Source of the DNA: Saksenaea vasiformis B4078
Lineage: Eukaryota; Mucoromycota; Mucoromycetes; Mucorales; Saksenaeaceae
Direction of reading: 5' to 3'
NCBI GenBank assembly: GCA_000697055.1
Contig: JNDT01001332.1
Coordinates: 1 to 24,422, forward strand
Length of the DNA stretch: 24,422 nt
This document shows positions 1-9,337 of this stretch, in pieces; positions within the stretch are counted from its first letter, which is position 1, and each line of letters opens with the position of its first letter. The notes under the pieces were generated by a model. The model saw nothing but the letters and a program-made list of their open reading frames with translations, ran no database searches and had not been told where the DNA came from. Both the position numbers and the translations under genes were made by a program.

Positions 1-1
1 C

Positions 2-136
2 GCTGTGAAACATTGCCAAACATGTCGCACAATCTGGAATAGGGACGTGAACGCCGCAAGAAACATACTGCATATCTTCTGGCACATGCGCGAGAACGAC
101 GGTGCTAGGCCATTTGAATTCGCAAAGCAAGCATAG
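2..136 (+). CDS. C-terminal end of a TnpB/Fanzor-type nuclease (5' part outside the window)
   Basis: An open frame enters at base 2 and stops at TAG 134-136, giving 44 residues. It carries a CQTC pair (residues 5-8), the second half of a zinc ribbon, followed at once by IWNRDVNAARNI. In TnpB/OrfB and Fanzor proteins a Cys-X2-Cys knuckle followed by NRDVNAA.NI is the end of the zinc ribbon plus the RuvC-III motif; the Asp of NRD is the third catalytic acidic residue. About 20 further residues follow and then the stop. What is seen is only the tail. Identity as an RNA-guided nuclease rests on this motif, and activity cannot be judged. The tail differs from the right-hand copy (NRDVQAALAIG), so the two are not recent duplicates. 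A structured stretch follows directly. Confidence 0.7.
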   Translation, partial: AVKHCQTCRTIWNRDVNAARNILHIFWHMRENDGARPFEFAKQA

Positions 137-141
137 AAAGC

Positions 142-273
142 CATTGGGGTGGGTGTCCTCGGATAAAGCCTACCCCATGCTTACATCTTCGGGTATGTAC
201 TCTCATGTGTGATTCCTTTGGACCGCCTTTTGGTCCTACGTGGCGATTGAGTAGTTCTTTGACCACAGCAAAG
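142..273 (+). other. Hairpin-rich stretch just after the nuclease stop; candidate guide-RNA/element end
   Basis: Four local inverted repeats follow one another without overlap. They are TGGGGTGGG 145-153 with CCTACCCCA 169-177 (one G-U pair), TACAT 182-186 with ATGTA 195-199, GGACC 220-224 with GGTCC 232-236, and CTTTG 257-261 with CAAAG 269-273. TnpB and Fanzor guide RNAs lie at the 3' end of the nuclease gene and just beyond it, so the position fits. Short stems also occur by chance in 130 nt, and no comparison was possible. Confidence 0.25.
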
Positions 274-1128
274 GGCTGTAAGGCAAGCAAAGGAGGTAAA
301 ATCCAGAATAGGACACTAACGCTAGTCTTCTTTTTCAGATGTACAGACCACATGCATATTACATCAGTCCGGTTGTTTGGTTAGTCCCTTTTCCCTTACT
401 GAGATAGACGCAAGTCATCGACGTTGAATCATTCGTGTACCACAGGTCCTTCAGTCGTTTATCAGTTAATAGCGAGTGAAGGCCTTAGACACCATTAAAG
501 AGTGTGTTTCTGACTGAGACCCTGTGGATTGTGTATAGTTTAAAAAAATTCTTCAGCGGTAATTAATAGCTGCAACACCATGTTCCTTCTCTGTCAACTT
601 CCACCAGATGCCAACCTCCGCTTTGGATAGTTTCTTTTTCTTTTTTCTTTTTTCTTTTTTTTTTTTTCACGTATCCAAGCTGCATCTTTTTCTTGAAAAA
701 ACATTATCCTCCGGTGCAACAAAATTCTACAGTAAACGTGTTCTCTGTGTAGATTACTAGTTGTTGCTGGTATTATTATGTGGATTATGTGTCTCAGCAA
801 AATTTGGACGTTTTACTGTGTATTTACAGTACACTTGTACTTTCCATAGGCAACTGTTGCGATGATCAAGGATACAACTCTGAATCGATGCAGAGAAAAG
901 CTCGCCTAACGGCAACCTTCACGTTGATTGGCTGCGAGAGAGAGAAGCTGGGTTTTTCGGTCTACAAATTTCTATCATGATTGGCTAAAAGCGTAATTAG
1001 GGGGGTTCCGCGCACGGGTTTCGCTACATGACCTCATCATTTTGTCGGTGATTTAAAGGTGATTCTCGGCTTTATTTTCTTTTTTCTGCGGACGCGTTTT
1101 CTTTTTTTTCTTTACTTTCGAATTTATC
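274..1128. other. Intergenic region upstream of FKBP12
   Basis: No gene is recognised. The stretch holds a pyrimidine-rich tract at about 631-668 (+ strand T/C). Another T/C-rich segment at about 1074-1120 directly precedes the FKBP12 start, a layout common in promoters of highly expressed fungal genes. Short open frames here have no recognisable domains. Confidence 0.5.
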
Positions 1129-1579
1129 ATGGGTGTTACGTAAGTTGCTTAGATGGTCCGCTATAAGATCCATGCTAATATGGTACGTCTGAGAAAGTGT
1201 CGAAACTATTGCTGCTGGAGATGGCGTCAATTTCCCCAAGAAGGGAGACACCGTGACTATGCACTACGTTGGTACTCTGCCCAACGGCCAAAAGTTCGAT
1301 TCTTCCCGTGATCGTGGTCAGCCTTTCCAGACCCAGATCGGTGTCGGAAGAGTTATCAAGGGTTGGGATGAAGGTAAAATTTCATCTAGATCATTATCTG
1401 CTTAATCTGTTTTGCTAATCTGCATATTTTCTATATCAGGTGTTCCCCAGCTGTCTCTTGGTCAGAAAGCCAAGTTGACCTGCTCTCCTGACCACGCTTA
1501 TGGTCCCCGTGGTGTTCCCGGAGTTATCCCTGCCAACGCCACCTTGATCTTTGAAGTCGAGTTGTTGAAGATTAACTAA
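1129..1579 (+). CDS. fkbA: FKBP12 peptidyl-prolyl cis-trans isomerase (FK506/rapamycin receptor)
   Basis: Three exons, 1129-1139, 1198-1373 and 1440-1579, give exactly 108 residues, the usual FKBP12 length. Intron 1 (1140-1197) has donor GTAAGT and branch GCTAATA; intron 2 (1374-1439) has branch GCTAATC. The start codon lies in an 11-nt first exon (ATG GGT GTT AC). The protein is a cytosolic prolyl isomerase, and in fungi the drug complexes inhibit calcineurin (FK506) or TOR (rapamycin). Visible family signatures are MHYVGTL (25-31), KFDSSRDR (36-43), VIKGWDEGV (56-64), [14 protein letters not shown] (71-84), [17 protein letters not shown] (89-105). These contain the equivalents of pocket residues Tyr27, Phe37, Asp38, Val56, Ile57, Trp60, Tyr83 and Phe100. 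Nothing is missing. The permease gene ends 65 bp away on the opposite strand. Confidence 0.97.
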
Positions 1580-1587
1580 ATGATTGT

Positions 1588-1593
1588 AATAAA
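1588..1593 (+). terminator. Polyadenylation signal AATAAA of FKBP12
   Basis: A canonical AATAAA lies 8 nt after the FKBP12 stop. Cleavage 10-30 nt further on would put the transcript end about 30 bp from, or into, the convergent permease gene. Confidence 0.6.
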
Positions 1594-1644
1594 TGCAACG
1601 CGTTTTGTATTGAAAGTATGACTACAACGATAAGCAGAAAATGT

Positions 1645-4050
1645 TTATAACATAATGATACGGACACCTTCGAATTCACTAAATGAATAAGCGAAATGTT
1701 TGCCAGGACATGTCATAAACATAAACGATTTTGGTATATCGAGTTGGCGTGATATCGCGTCTACTGTAGCGGGATCGAATGTACCTTGAACAAATATCTA
1801 AAATATAATATGAGAAATAGCCCCAACCTGCTTGCTTGCTGTAACAGGGCTTACCAGGTCGATCTGGATCTTTGGATATATTTCATCTAGCATACGGTGA
1901 TTGGTTTCCAGATGTTCGGGAATATCTTGAATCCTGTCGTAAATATGGACAAATTTGACGTAGCCACAATCCTCATTGTTTTTCACATATTGAATAGCCT
2001 TATTCATGACATGAGACTCATCCGTTTTCAAGAAAAAAACACATCGCTGTTTCCGAAATCCTTGAATACGCGCTCGAATAGCACCTTGGCATCTCGCCCA
2101 ACATTCAGGCCAGCGTCCCTGTATGTAATGCATCTCGCTTAAGCACCAATAAAAGAGGCGGAGCAACCAGCCACGCTTCAGCATCATTAGAATGACGACA
2201 AGAACGCCCACAAAGTACAAGACAAAATATTCTGCAATGCTGGGATCAACGATGATGTTGCCGACGAGGCTTGTCAGCAGAATTAGGAACGTGAACACGG
2301 CCGTTAGCAACCAAACACGGGTTGTACGTAATAAGCGACCGCGTTTGTATTTCATCAGGAGGTTGACGAAAGCGTACATTGCCAGGATACAGAGGAACGC
2401 TACGGCAAACACACCTGACAAGGATGTCGTGTTTCCTCCCACAATACTGTAGAGAGTGACACTGAGAAGTAGGAACGCCAGAATGATGTACTGGTATGCT
2501 CCCGTGTACGGATTCTGAGTCAGGAAAACGGTGGGAAGGATATGATCGCTATCCACCAAAAAGTTTTAGTTGCATTGATTGAAGAAATCGTGTCCTTACC
2601 TTGCTAAGCGATGAACAAGGCCGGTAGCTCCAATGAAACCTGTTAGAACACCTGCACACAGTACAATGACCGCATCTATCGCGATCCAAATGCGTAACCA
2701 CCGACTGCCACCCGTCGCATGCTGACCCAAGACAGAAATTATCGTCGTAGAATTGTCTGATACCAGCGATAATGGCACCAATGCTGTCACCAGCAGTGTC
2801 ATGGGGGTGTTTAAATAAAGAAGCAATCCATACAAGTTATTCATCACTTTCGGGAATGTGTTTGGCTTGAGGTCTTCGATATAGTTTTCTGCAGACTGCG
2901 TGGTCCAACGTGAATTTCTTGACTCAGTGTCTAAAAAAAAAAGTCGCCTTACCTCAATGCCGGTAACACCCAGAAGACCAATGCAGAAACCGTTAAAAAT
3001 CATACGCCAAGGATTCATGCCGTCATGAATCGGAAGTTGCCAGTTCTGCAGAAGGGTCGTATTACCTTGCTGGATCCAACCGACAATACCTGTGACTATC
3101 ACCACAGACATGGTAACGAGATGTAGTACAAATATGGAAAGGGCCAACGTAGATGACTCTCGGATTCCCAGTAAGCAAATAAGTGAGAATCCGACCAATA
3201 TGATAATAGTGATGATGAAAGGTGAGAGACCCTGCGGTAACGGTACTTCGGCGGCTAAGTATGCTGATGCAGTAGCGGCAGACACCACACACGTCGCTAA
3301 ATAATCCAAGATAGATAGACATGCAGCTATTGCAGCCATCCATTTCGATGCTGTGTTCAACATTGCATTATAGGTACCTAACACAGAAGACGAGGAAATT
3401 TTAAGTTCACAAAAAGCTTTAGAATGGGTAAAATACAACTTACCGCCGTTCAGAGGCAGTGACGTGATGACTTCGGTCATGATCCGTTTTATAGGATAGA
3501 TAAGCAAAACAACCAAGAACATGGAAATCGGAGCATATTGACCAGCCTGCATAATACATGGGCCAATCGAATACAGCACGGAAGCGACGAGGTCGTTCCC
3601 AGCAATAGATGTTGCTCGCCATTGACCGATAGTAGTTTTTGATTTTTGCGATTGATTATAGTGCTGGATATCGCTCGGTTCAAGCTCAATATAGTAGGTA
3701 CTTCCCCAGCTGTTTTCATCAATTATGATTGAATATGTCGTCAAGACCTAAGCTTACCCAGCAAATTCCCAAGCTGTATCAAGATTTGGACAACGAGAAG
3801 GTGTAGAGGACCATTTTAGCACCTTGTTTCTACGTCGCTCGGTGAGATGCTGCTGAATATGATGGAATTCGGATTCGGCAAACGATGGCGGCGGCTGATC
3901 CGTACCCATTGCGACATGTTGGTCATCCCTAGCTTTGTTGGAGATACTCGATGCTGAGTTTCTCCCTCGGGCTCCATAAGCTGGAGCAGTTTCCGTGTAT
4001 GTGCTGGACGAAGCCTGCCCACTGTCTGGCGTTTTCATTTTCCTATCCAT
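1645..4050 (-). CDS. patA: APC-superfamily amino-acid permease, six exons
   Basis: Exons run 4050-3758, 3709-3444, 3377-2953, 2895-2600, 2548-1855 and 1797-1645. All five introns (48, 66, 57, 51, 57 nt) have GT-AG ends and matching phases; the product is 708 residues. It has a hydrophilic cytosolic N-terminus of about 110 residues, then ATSIAGNDLVASVLYSIGP at about 130-148, matching the first helix of APC transporters. About twelve membrane helices follow, with GIESAENYIEDLKP spanning the third intron and HRLASDHILPTVFL the fourth. A soluble C-terminal domain follows, including EHLETNHRMLDEIYPKIQIDL. The last exon adds a 51-residue tail ending in EGVRIIML; without it the frame would stop at 1798 inside the intron. 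The likely role is amino-acid uptake at the plasma membrane; the substrate cannot be told. The symbol is used because I recall patA as the convergent neighbour of fkbA in Mucor. That assignment is tentative; the family call is firm. Confidence 0.9.
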
Positions 4051-4617
4051 TTTTACCGGAACAAAGAGAGAAGAAAGTGCTACGATCTCAGCTCAGTTTT
4101 AAAAATGCCAGATTGGGCAAAATTTTTCGACCTGTCAAAGTTCCATCTCGCTTTTCACCAACGCGCTATCTCATGGTCGTACCATTGATTTATCAACTGT
4201 TTCAGCCTTTCTTTTTCTCCCTCCCCGTTTTCGTCACAATACAAAAGAATACTATTCTTTTTATCAATAGTTGGATATAACAATACTCCGCATCGGGAAC
4301 CTAGAGCCATATCATTTCGAACCGAGTCGTGTGCCTTCAATGTTACACCATTGCAGATCTAGCTTGGCGTTATTCTTCATGCAATAATCAAATATTACTG
4401 CATACATCCGCATTTGTCTTTTACGCGTTCTGATACCATGTCAGCAATTACAGAATACCTTATACACACCCCATTCAAAGTCAATGATTTTGAGGTTCCC
4501 GTGAAAAGCATATGACAATTTTCAATTCCTCGCAAATCTCAAGGTTCCAATGTTTATTGAACAGTTGAGAAAAAAAAATTCGGAAGTTTTTAATGGAAAT
4601 ACAGTATACAACTATGC

Positions 4618-4634
4618 AAAAAAAAAAAAAAAAA
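4618..4634 (+). repeat. Poly-A tract (17 nt)
   Basis: An uninterrupted run of 17 A on the + strand between genes. It could be a retroposition tail, but no element body or target duplication is visible. Confidence 0.8.
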
Positions 4635-4963
4635 TTCATTGCTACGCAGACTCCTTGCGGTTTCAGACATGTTGTGTTCCTAAGTTTCTCCACCGACTGA
4701 CCAAGGACAGCGATCCTGTTGTTCACGCCTATGACAGAGCAAATTTCTATAATCGCGCCATTGAGATCTCCAGATCAATCAAAGAAAAGCTTTTTATACC
4801 GACATGGTTGATCTACAAAGTCTTACCATCATAGTCCCGTTCGTGTCGCTGGAACACACCTACATGCCCTGAACAATAAAAAATATCACCGTCTTGTTAA
4901 TTTTACCATCTCATTGTTTTCATTGTTGATCTCTCCTATAACACTGTAGCAGGTGGGTCGCTG

Positions 4964-4983
4964 ATATATATATATATATATAT
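4964..4983. repeat. (AT)10 microsatellite
   Basis: A perfect dinucleotide repeat of ten AT units in intergenic DNA, likely variable in length between isolates. Confidence 0.9.
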
Positions 4984-5215
4984 CTTCTTCGTGTATAGAC
5001 GGACCTACAGCACATTTACGTTTGGTCTTCTGACTGAGATCCGAGATGCGCCACCCAATAGCTACCGTGCTGAAGCTTACACTCCGACACTCCATTCAAT
5101 TACGCAGACTCGTCTCATGTCAACCTTCATATGTTGTCAACGCGTGAGCTGTTCCTGAGGTCTTGACTTTAAAGGAGGGGTCTACTGTACAACGCTGCAC
5201 AATGTTTCTCCGTTC

Positions 5216-5422
5216 ATGGATGACCCAAGAAGTAAAAGATTTAAATTAGTGCGTAAAAAGCGATTCAATAAACAGTCTACTGAAACAAGGAAACAGAAGG
5301 AGAAGGAGAAAAAGAAAAGAAGGAATAAGCGTCCTCGTGATACAGCAGTTACTCAAGCTGAAATTACTATCTTAGATAGGCTTACTACGGTACCGCCACT
5401 CATTTTCTGCCAGCATATTTAG
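5216..5422 (+). CDS. Small highly basic hypothetical protein
   Basis: A 68-residue open frame begins at ATG 5216, with a TTTAAA box about 45 bp upstream (near 5170). The first half is rich in Lys and Arg, ending in a block with KKKRRNKRPR that would serve as a nuclear localisation or nucleic-acid-binding segment. The second half (VTQAEITILDRL) could form one amphipathic helix. I do not recognise it. It may be a real small gene, the first exon of a longer one, or a remnant. The next gene lies 80 bp away on the opposite strand, converging on it. Confidence 0.3.
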   Translation: MDDPRSKRFKLVRKKRFNKQSTETRKQKEKEKKKRRNKRPRDTAVTQAEITILDRLTTVPPLIFCQHI

Positions 5423-5501
5423 ATATCTATATATGTAGGAGTTATATGCTGTAGCGCGGCTTCGATTACCAAGAATCCCGACGTTCTGGAATCCCTGCAC
5501 A

Positions 5502-5942
5502 TCAGTCGGGTTGCCGTTTTGTTATCGGCAGAGTAGCAGTATTCCGACGGCGTTGTTTCCATAGAATGACCTCTGCAGTAACGGAGTAAGAAGAAGACTT
5601 GTCCATCATGTGCATCAAATAAAAATACACACCAGATGGATTAAAAACAATAGAATCGCTTCCAGTTGACCCACAATTCCTGGTACTAACCCGAAGGTAT
5701 CCTGCCACTGATGCAGGCGGCCGCATTGCACCAAATCCCACAGTGGGCACGGCCGAGGAGGAGACAAATGTCCCGGGATGCGTATTCGGCACGAAGAGAA
5801 CCAACCCGCATATTGTGGTGCGAAGGGATGTTCCGCTTGCCAGGATCTGTAAACTGTAAGAGAAGTGAAATATTAGGAACTAGACGCATTGACTGATTAA
5901 TTCTTACCGCTTTGTTGTATTTCGATCCGTGTCCAAGATCAT
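5502..5942 (-). CDS. Two-exon hypothetical protein, unrecognised
   Basis: Exon 1 (5942-5908, 35 nt) and exon 2 (5853-5502) join across a 54-nt intron. That intron has donor GTAAGA, branch CCTAAT and acceptor CTTACAG, a near-ideal set. The join keeps a 128-residue frame starting at ATG 5942 with an in-frame stop just upstream. Codon 12 (CG|T) is split. The product has no clear signal peptide or basic block at its start. The middle is rich in Ser, Thr, Gly, Val and Pro, and aromatic, beta-prone runs follow (SIVFNPSGVYFYLM, SVTAEVILWKQ), which could suit a beta-sandwich fold. I do not recognise the family. The strong intron is the main evidence that this is a gene; the other exon-2 frames are shorter or stop early. 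Confidence 0.5.
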
Positions 5943-7095
5943 CCGACAATTTCAGTCAGACACCTTCCTCTCAATCACAGCTATTTTCTGTTGGAGTCGA
6001 TGTTGATACCAATCAGCGGTAACCAGGCGTTCAGTTAGGGACATCTCAAGCATACGCGTCAAGAGCTGTTACAACTTAATGTTAGATGGCGTCATGATAA
6101 GAGTCAGATGCCTTCTTTGCGAGACGCCTAGATACATCTTTTCCGTGGTTTAACCAGGACATTATGTTGACAGCCGGCGTCGTCTGTGTTCGTAAACATT
6201 ACATAGTATATCAGGTCCTCCTGGATTCACGCTGACACCCTGGAGTCATACAGTTAGATAAGCTTCGCATCTCCTCATGGGCTGTGTTTATCAGACAGTT
6301 TGCTATAGGTTGGATTGATAAAGAAGGCAAACAAAATGTAGGAAAAAAAGTAGAGATTTCCCCTTAGATATGCATCACTTCCAGTTACCTAAAACGCCTT
6401 CCGTGTGCGTGTGTAACGATAGGACCCTATCACCGACACGCCTTATGCATGATACACTGGGATCCTGTATCTGACACGAGACAATCGACACGAATGCAAC
6501 ATAAAAGAGTCAGTCTAGCAGGAAAGTTATAGCGCTGGATGAAGTAAAATTATACACGCAAAGTTCATCTAGCTCCTTTACACGTCAATTAAAATACGAT
6601 TCAGGTATCTTTTTATTGATTGCACAAGCTATTGAATTGAAGCGTACATTCTTCAACTAAATGACATAAGTCAAAAGGAAATCTTTGTTAACATAGATAC
6701 TGCATGGCTTGGGGATTTCTACAGTGACGTCGTAAGAAAGCAGCTATTGGATTACAAATTGCCTGCAAGAGGGAGCTCCTTACGGCTGGTGACGGGTACC
6801 ACCCATGGATAAGAAATACATCATACGTATTTTATCGCTATGAACAGTTGCAGTTGTCAAATAGGTTCTTTTAGCCGCCTGAAGTTCCAATTTCATGTAA
6901 GTTAAGCATAGTTTCTCACGTAGGGTGCACGTTATTCTCCCTGTGTGAGACCAAATCATGCACAGTCACCAACCAACACCATCTCACATGATACTGTTGC
7001 ATAATCAATGGATTGTTTCAGAAAAATAAATTAAGACCAACTTGTCGAAAGCAATAACTGTTGTTCTTCTTCTACTACTACTACCCGCAACAACT
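5943..7095. other. Intergenic region, no gene seen
   Basis: No open frame of note and no recognisable RNA gene. It should hold the promoters of the leftward gene starting at 5942 and of the rightward gene starting at 7096. Confidence 0.5.
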
Positions 7096-7348
7096 ATGGA
7101 TACATCACGGAAAACGCGTATTGAGCAAAGTGTTCACGAAGTTGAACAGGTATGGATAATCATGTCTTTTTATTTTGATTCTAACTACCACCGGAACATA
7201 GGCTAATTCAACGGAAGAAAGAAAAAGACTTGCCGAACAGGCAAGCCGTGTCCACGAAACGATTACTGGTCAACCCATGAAAATTGATTCACAAGGGAAC
7301 ATTGAAAAAAACGCCCCCGAAGCAAAGAGATGCCCGGCACTTCAATAA
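7096..7348 (+). CDS. Small charged hypothetical protein, two exons
   Basis: Exon 1 (7096-7149) and exon 2 (7202-7348) are joined across a 52-nt intron with donor GTATGG, branch TTCTAACTA and acceptor CATAG, in phase 0. The product is 66 residues. It is hydrophilic and mostly helical in character (RIEQSVHEVEQ then ERKRLAEQASRVHETI) with no membrane segment or signal peptide. The single Cys lies five residues from the end, so it is not a CaaX box. I do not recognise it. It ends in TAA TAA at 7346-7351, and the next gene's first ATG follows immediately in the same frame. Confidence 0.6.
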
Positions 7349-7351
7349 TAA

Positions 7352-9280
7352 ATGTTATTCTTTCCTGTAATTTTGTTTCATAGCATACAATTTTATTTTT
7401 CTTCTCGTTCTTTTACAATGCCTTCACTACTTGATATACATTATGATTCCAGAAATTTCACAGAATGCTCGACAGATAGTATAGTCAACGTCACTCACGT
7501 TGATCGTTTCTATGACAGCCTGTCACAGACGTATCAGTTATCTGTTGAAGGTCAGGTCTTAGGACCTGATTATCCGCCTACACCAAGTTTAGTTGATTGA
7601 AAAAAAAAGGAAAGGATAAGTTTGCTCATTACATGGATATATGCAGGTCGCGTTGTCGAAACGTCTGTGATCGAGATCGGATTCTGGCAGACTGTACACC
7701 AGGAATGGTTTGATTGCGATGCCAATAGCATCCATCATGGTCGTATCCAGTTTGAAAAGGTACATGGAGTGAAGCTATTCTTTCATCACCTTGCCAAGAA
7801 AAAACTATAGGGTTTCGTGTTTCCTTCTATGAGTTTTCCTTTGGCAGACATTTCTTCTCGGTATCAGATGGAGGTAGAGAACGGTGCGGCAGTGGTATGC
7901 TTATCCACAGCACCTACAGGATATCAAAATCCATCGTGGTGTATTGCTTTTGTGTTTGTGCCTGTTGCCATTGCTTTGCTGGCAGTTGTCGTCTCGGTTT
8001 GTTGCCGTCTATACACCGCTCGTGTGCATCAACAAGATCTGTTTCTAGCTATTTCAACCTATGGCATTGCTGCCGAGACAGCCAAGTACAACACGTCCAC
8101 CATGTCGGACGTAGTCTTCTATGCTCAATTTATTTTTGTTACTGGTGCGCTTAATCTTAATTACCCACGCTTTTATGCGTTGTTCACAGCTAATTTTTCG
8201 TGGAGCTGGTTATTGTTCTCTACTCCTTGGACAAAACGATTTCTCGCGAACGTGCTCCGGCCGTGCAATGGAACCTTGATCGAGAGCTGCGATGATCGCA
8301 ACGGCGCAGTGCTTTCCAGAAACATGATTGATCTGTCACATGCTATGGATATTGATAACCGTGGGTTATTCCTAACTTGCATCCTATTTTTCAGTTTTTT
8401 GCTGGCAGCGGTCACCCTGATGTGCCTCGTTTTTTGGCTCGTTTGGGAGGTGCTGGCTCTGTCGAACCCTTACAAATACGGTGGACAACGCGCAAAGATC
8501 GGAAATGTCAATTTTGGTAATCGTAGGACATAAAGACAATCCAGTATAATGATCTCTTTGGTTTTTGGTACAGGCATCTACCTTCGGCTGATGACGCTGT
8601 TTTACGGTCCGCTCACGGCCTTATCCTTCTATCAGCTCATGTTACCTTCCCCATGGTACCTCATTATGACGGCTGGGCTGTTGTTGGTGTTTGGGCTTTT
8701 CGGGTTATACGGACATATCTCACTTTATGTCGCTTGCTCCAGACCTCATGACACGGTTATGTCTAGTATCAACTTGCTCCTGCGATATGGAAGTTTGTAC
8801 ACAAGCCTGCGGAGTTCATCCTTGTACTTCTTCGTGTTAATCCTTCTGGCGAAATCATTTATCGGCAGCATGGTGGGACTTTTCCAGATGAGCGGTGAAG
8901 CACAGGTGATTGTTATTACTTTGATCGAATGTCTTCTTTTTTTGGTCCATTGCATCCGGCCCCCTTATTTGGATCGAGCCATGAACTTTTCGGCAGCATT
9001 GATCGCCGGTATTCGGACTTCCATCAGCACTCTCAACGTTTGCCACATGCATGGTGTGCAACTGACCGATCGACAACGTCAGTACGTTGCATATACTCAA
9101 ATATGCATGCATTTCTTTGTTTTCGTCTTGTTTCTCGGGATCCATATTGCTCGACTCTTGCTACTATTGGAAGACTGTTGCCATAATTACCGAAGTCAGC
9201 CACCTAAAATCTCATCCACACGGTCATCAGCAGCCAAGTACTCGGTGGACAATCCATCAACAACTGCACAGCAATCCTAA
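7352..9280 (+). CDS. Fungal TRP-like/Flc-family membrane protein
   Basis: Exons 7352-7586, 7647-7759, 7811-8516 and 8574-9280 join in frame across introns of 60, 51 and 57 nt, giving 586 residues. Residues 1-22 from the first ATG are hydrophobic and could be a signal peptide; a second in-frame ATG at 7418 would lack it. A lumenal ML-like domain follows to about residue 155, ending near HHGRIQFEK and PLADISSRYQ. Eight to ten membrane helices then run from about 159 to 555. Family marks are DVVFYAQFIFVTGALNLNYP after the first helix, and GEAQVIVITLIE...CIRPPYLDRAMN, which lines up with yeast Flc2 (GKAQ...E...C.RPYLD). Flc/TRP-like proteins act in endomembrane and cell-surface calcium and flavin homeostasis. 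The C-terminal tail is short (about 35 residues) where relatives often have hundreds. Confidence 0.88.
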
Positions 9281-9292
9281 GTTTAGACGTAC

Positions 9293-9298
9293 AATAAA
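9293..9298 (+). terminator. Polyadenylation signal AATAAA of the TRP-like gene
   Basis: AATAAA 12 nt after the stop codon and 40 bp before the stop codon of the convergent tafazzin gene, so the two 3' UTRs very likely overlap. Confidence 0.6.
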
Positions 9299-9337
9299 AG
9301 TTTAAGCTCTACTTGTGTACAACAGAACATTCTATTA

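Larger units (their letters stand above)
4051..5215. other. Intergenic region with simple repeats
   Basis: The left part is the permease promoter; its start has an A-rich context (AAAAATGG on the - strand). Short open frames here look random, including one running through the A17 tract. No RNA gene was recognised. Confidence 0.45.

Noticed and set aside
594..800. 68-codon - strand Lys/Arg-rich frame
   Set aside because: Its basic run is just the complement of a pyrimidine tract; nothing else supports it.
3489..3722. Alternative - strand frame just after the first permease intron
   Set aside because: Exon 1 ends in phase 2, which leads into the hydrophobic permease frame instead; this frame is a shadow.
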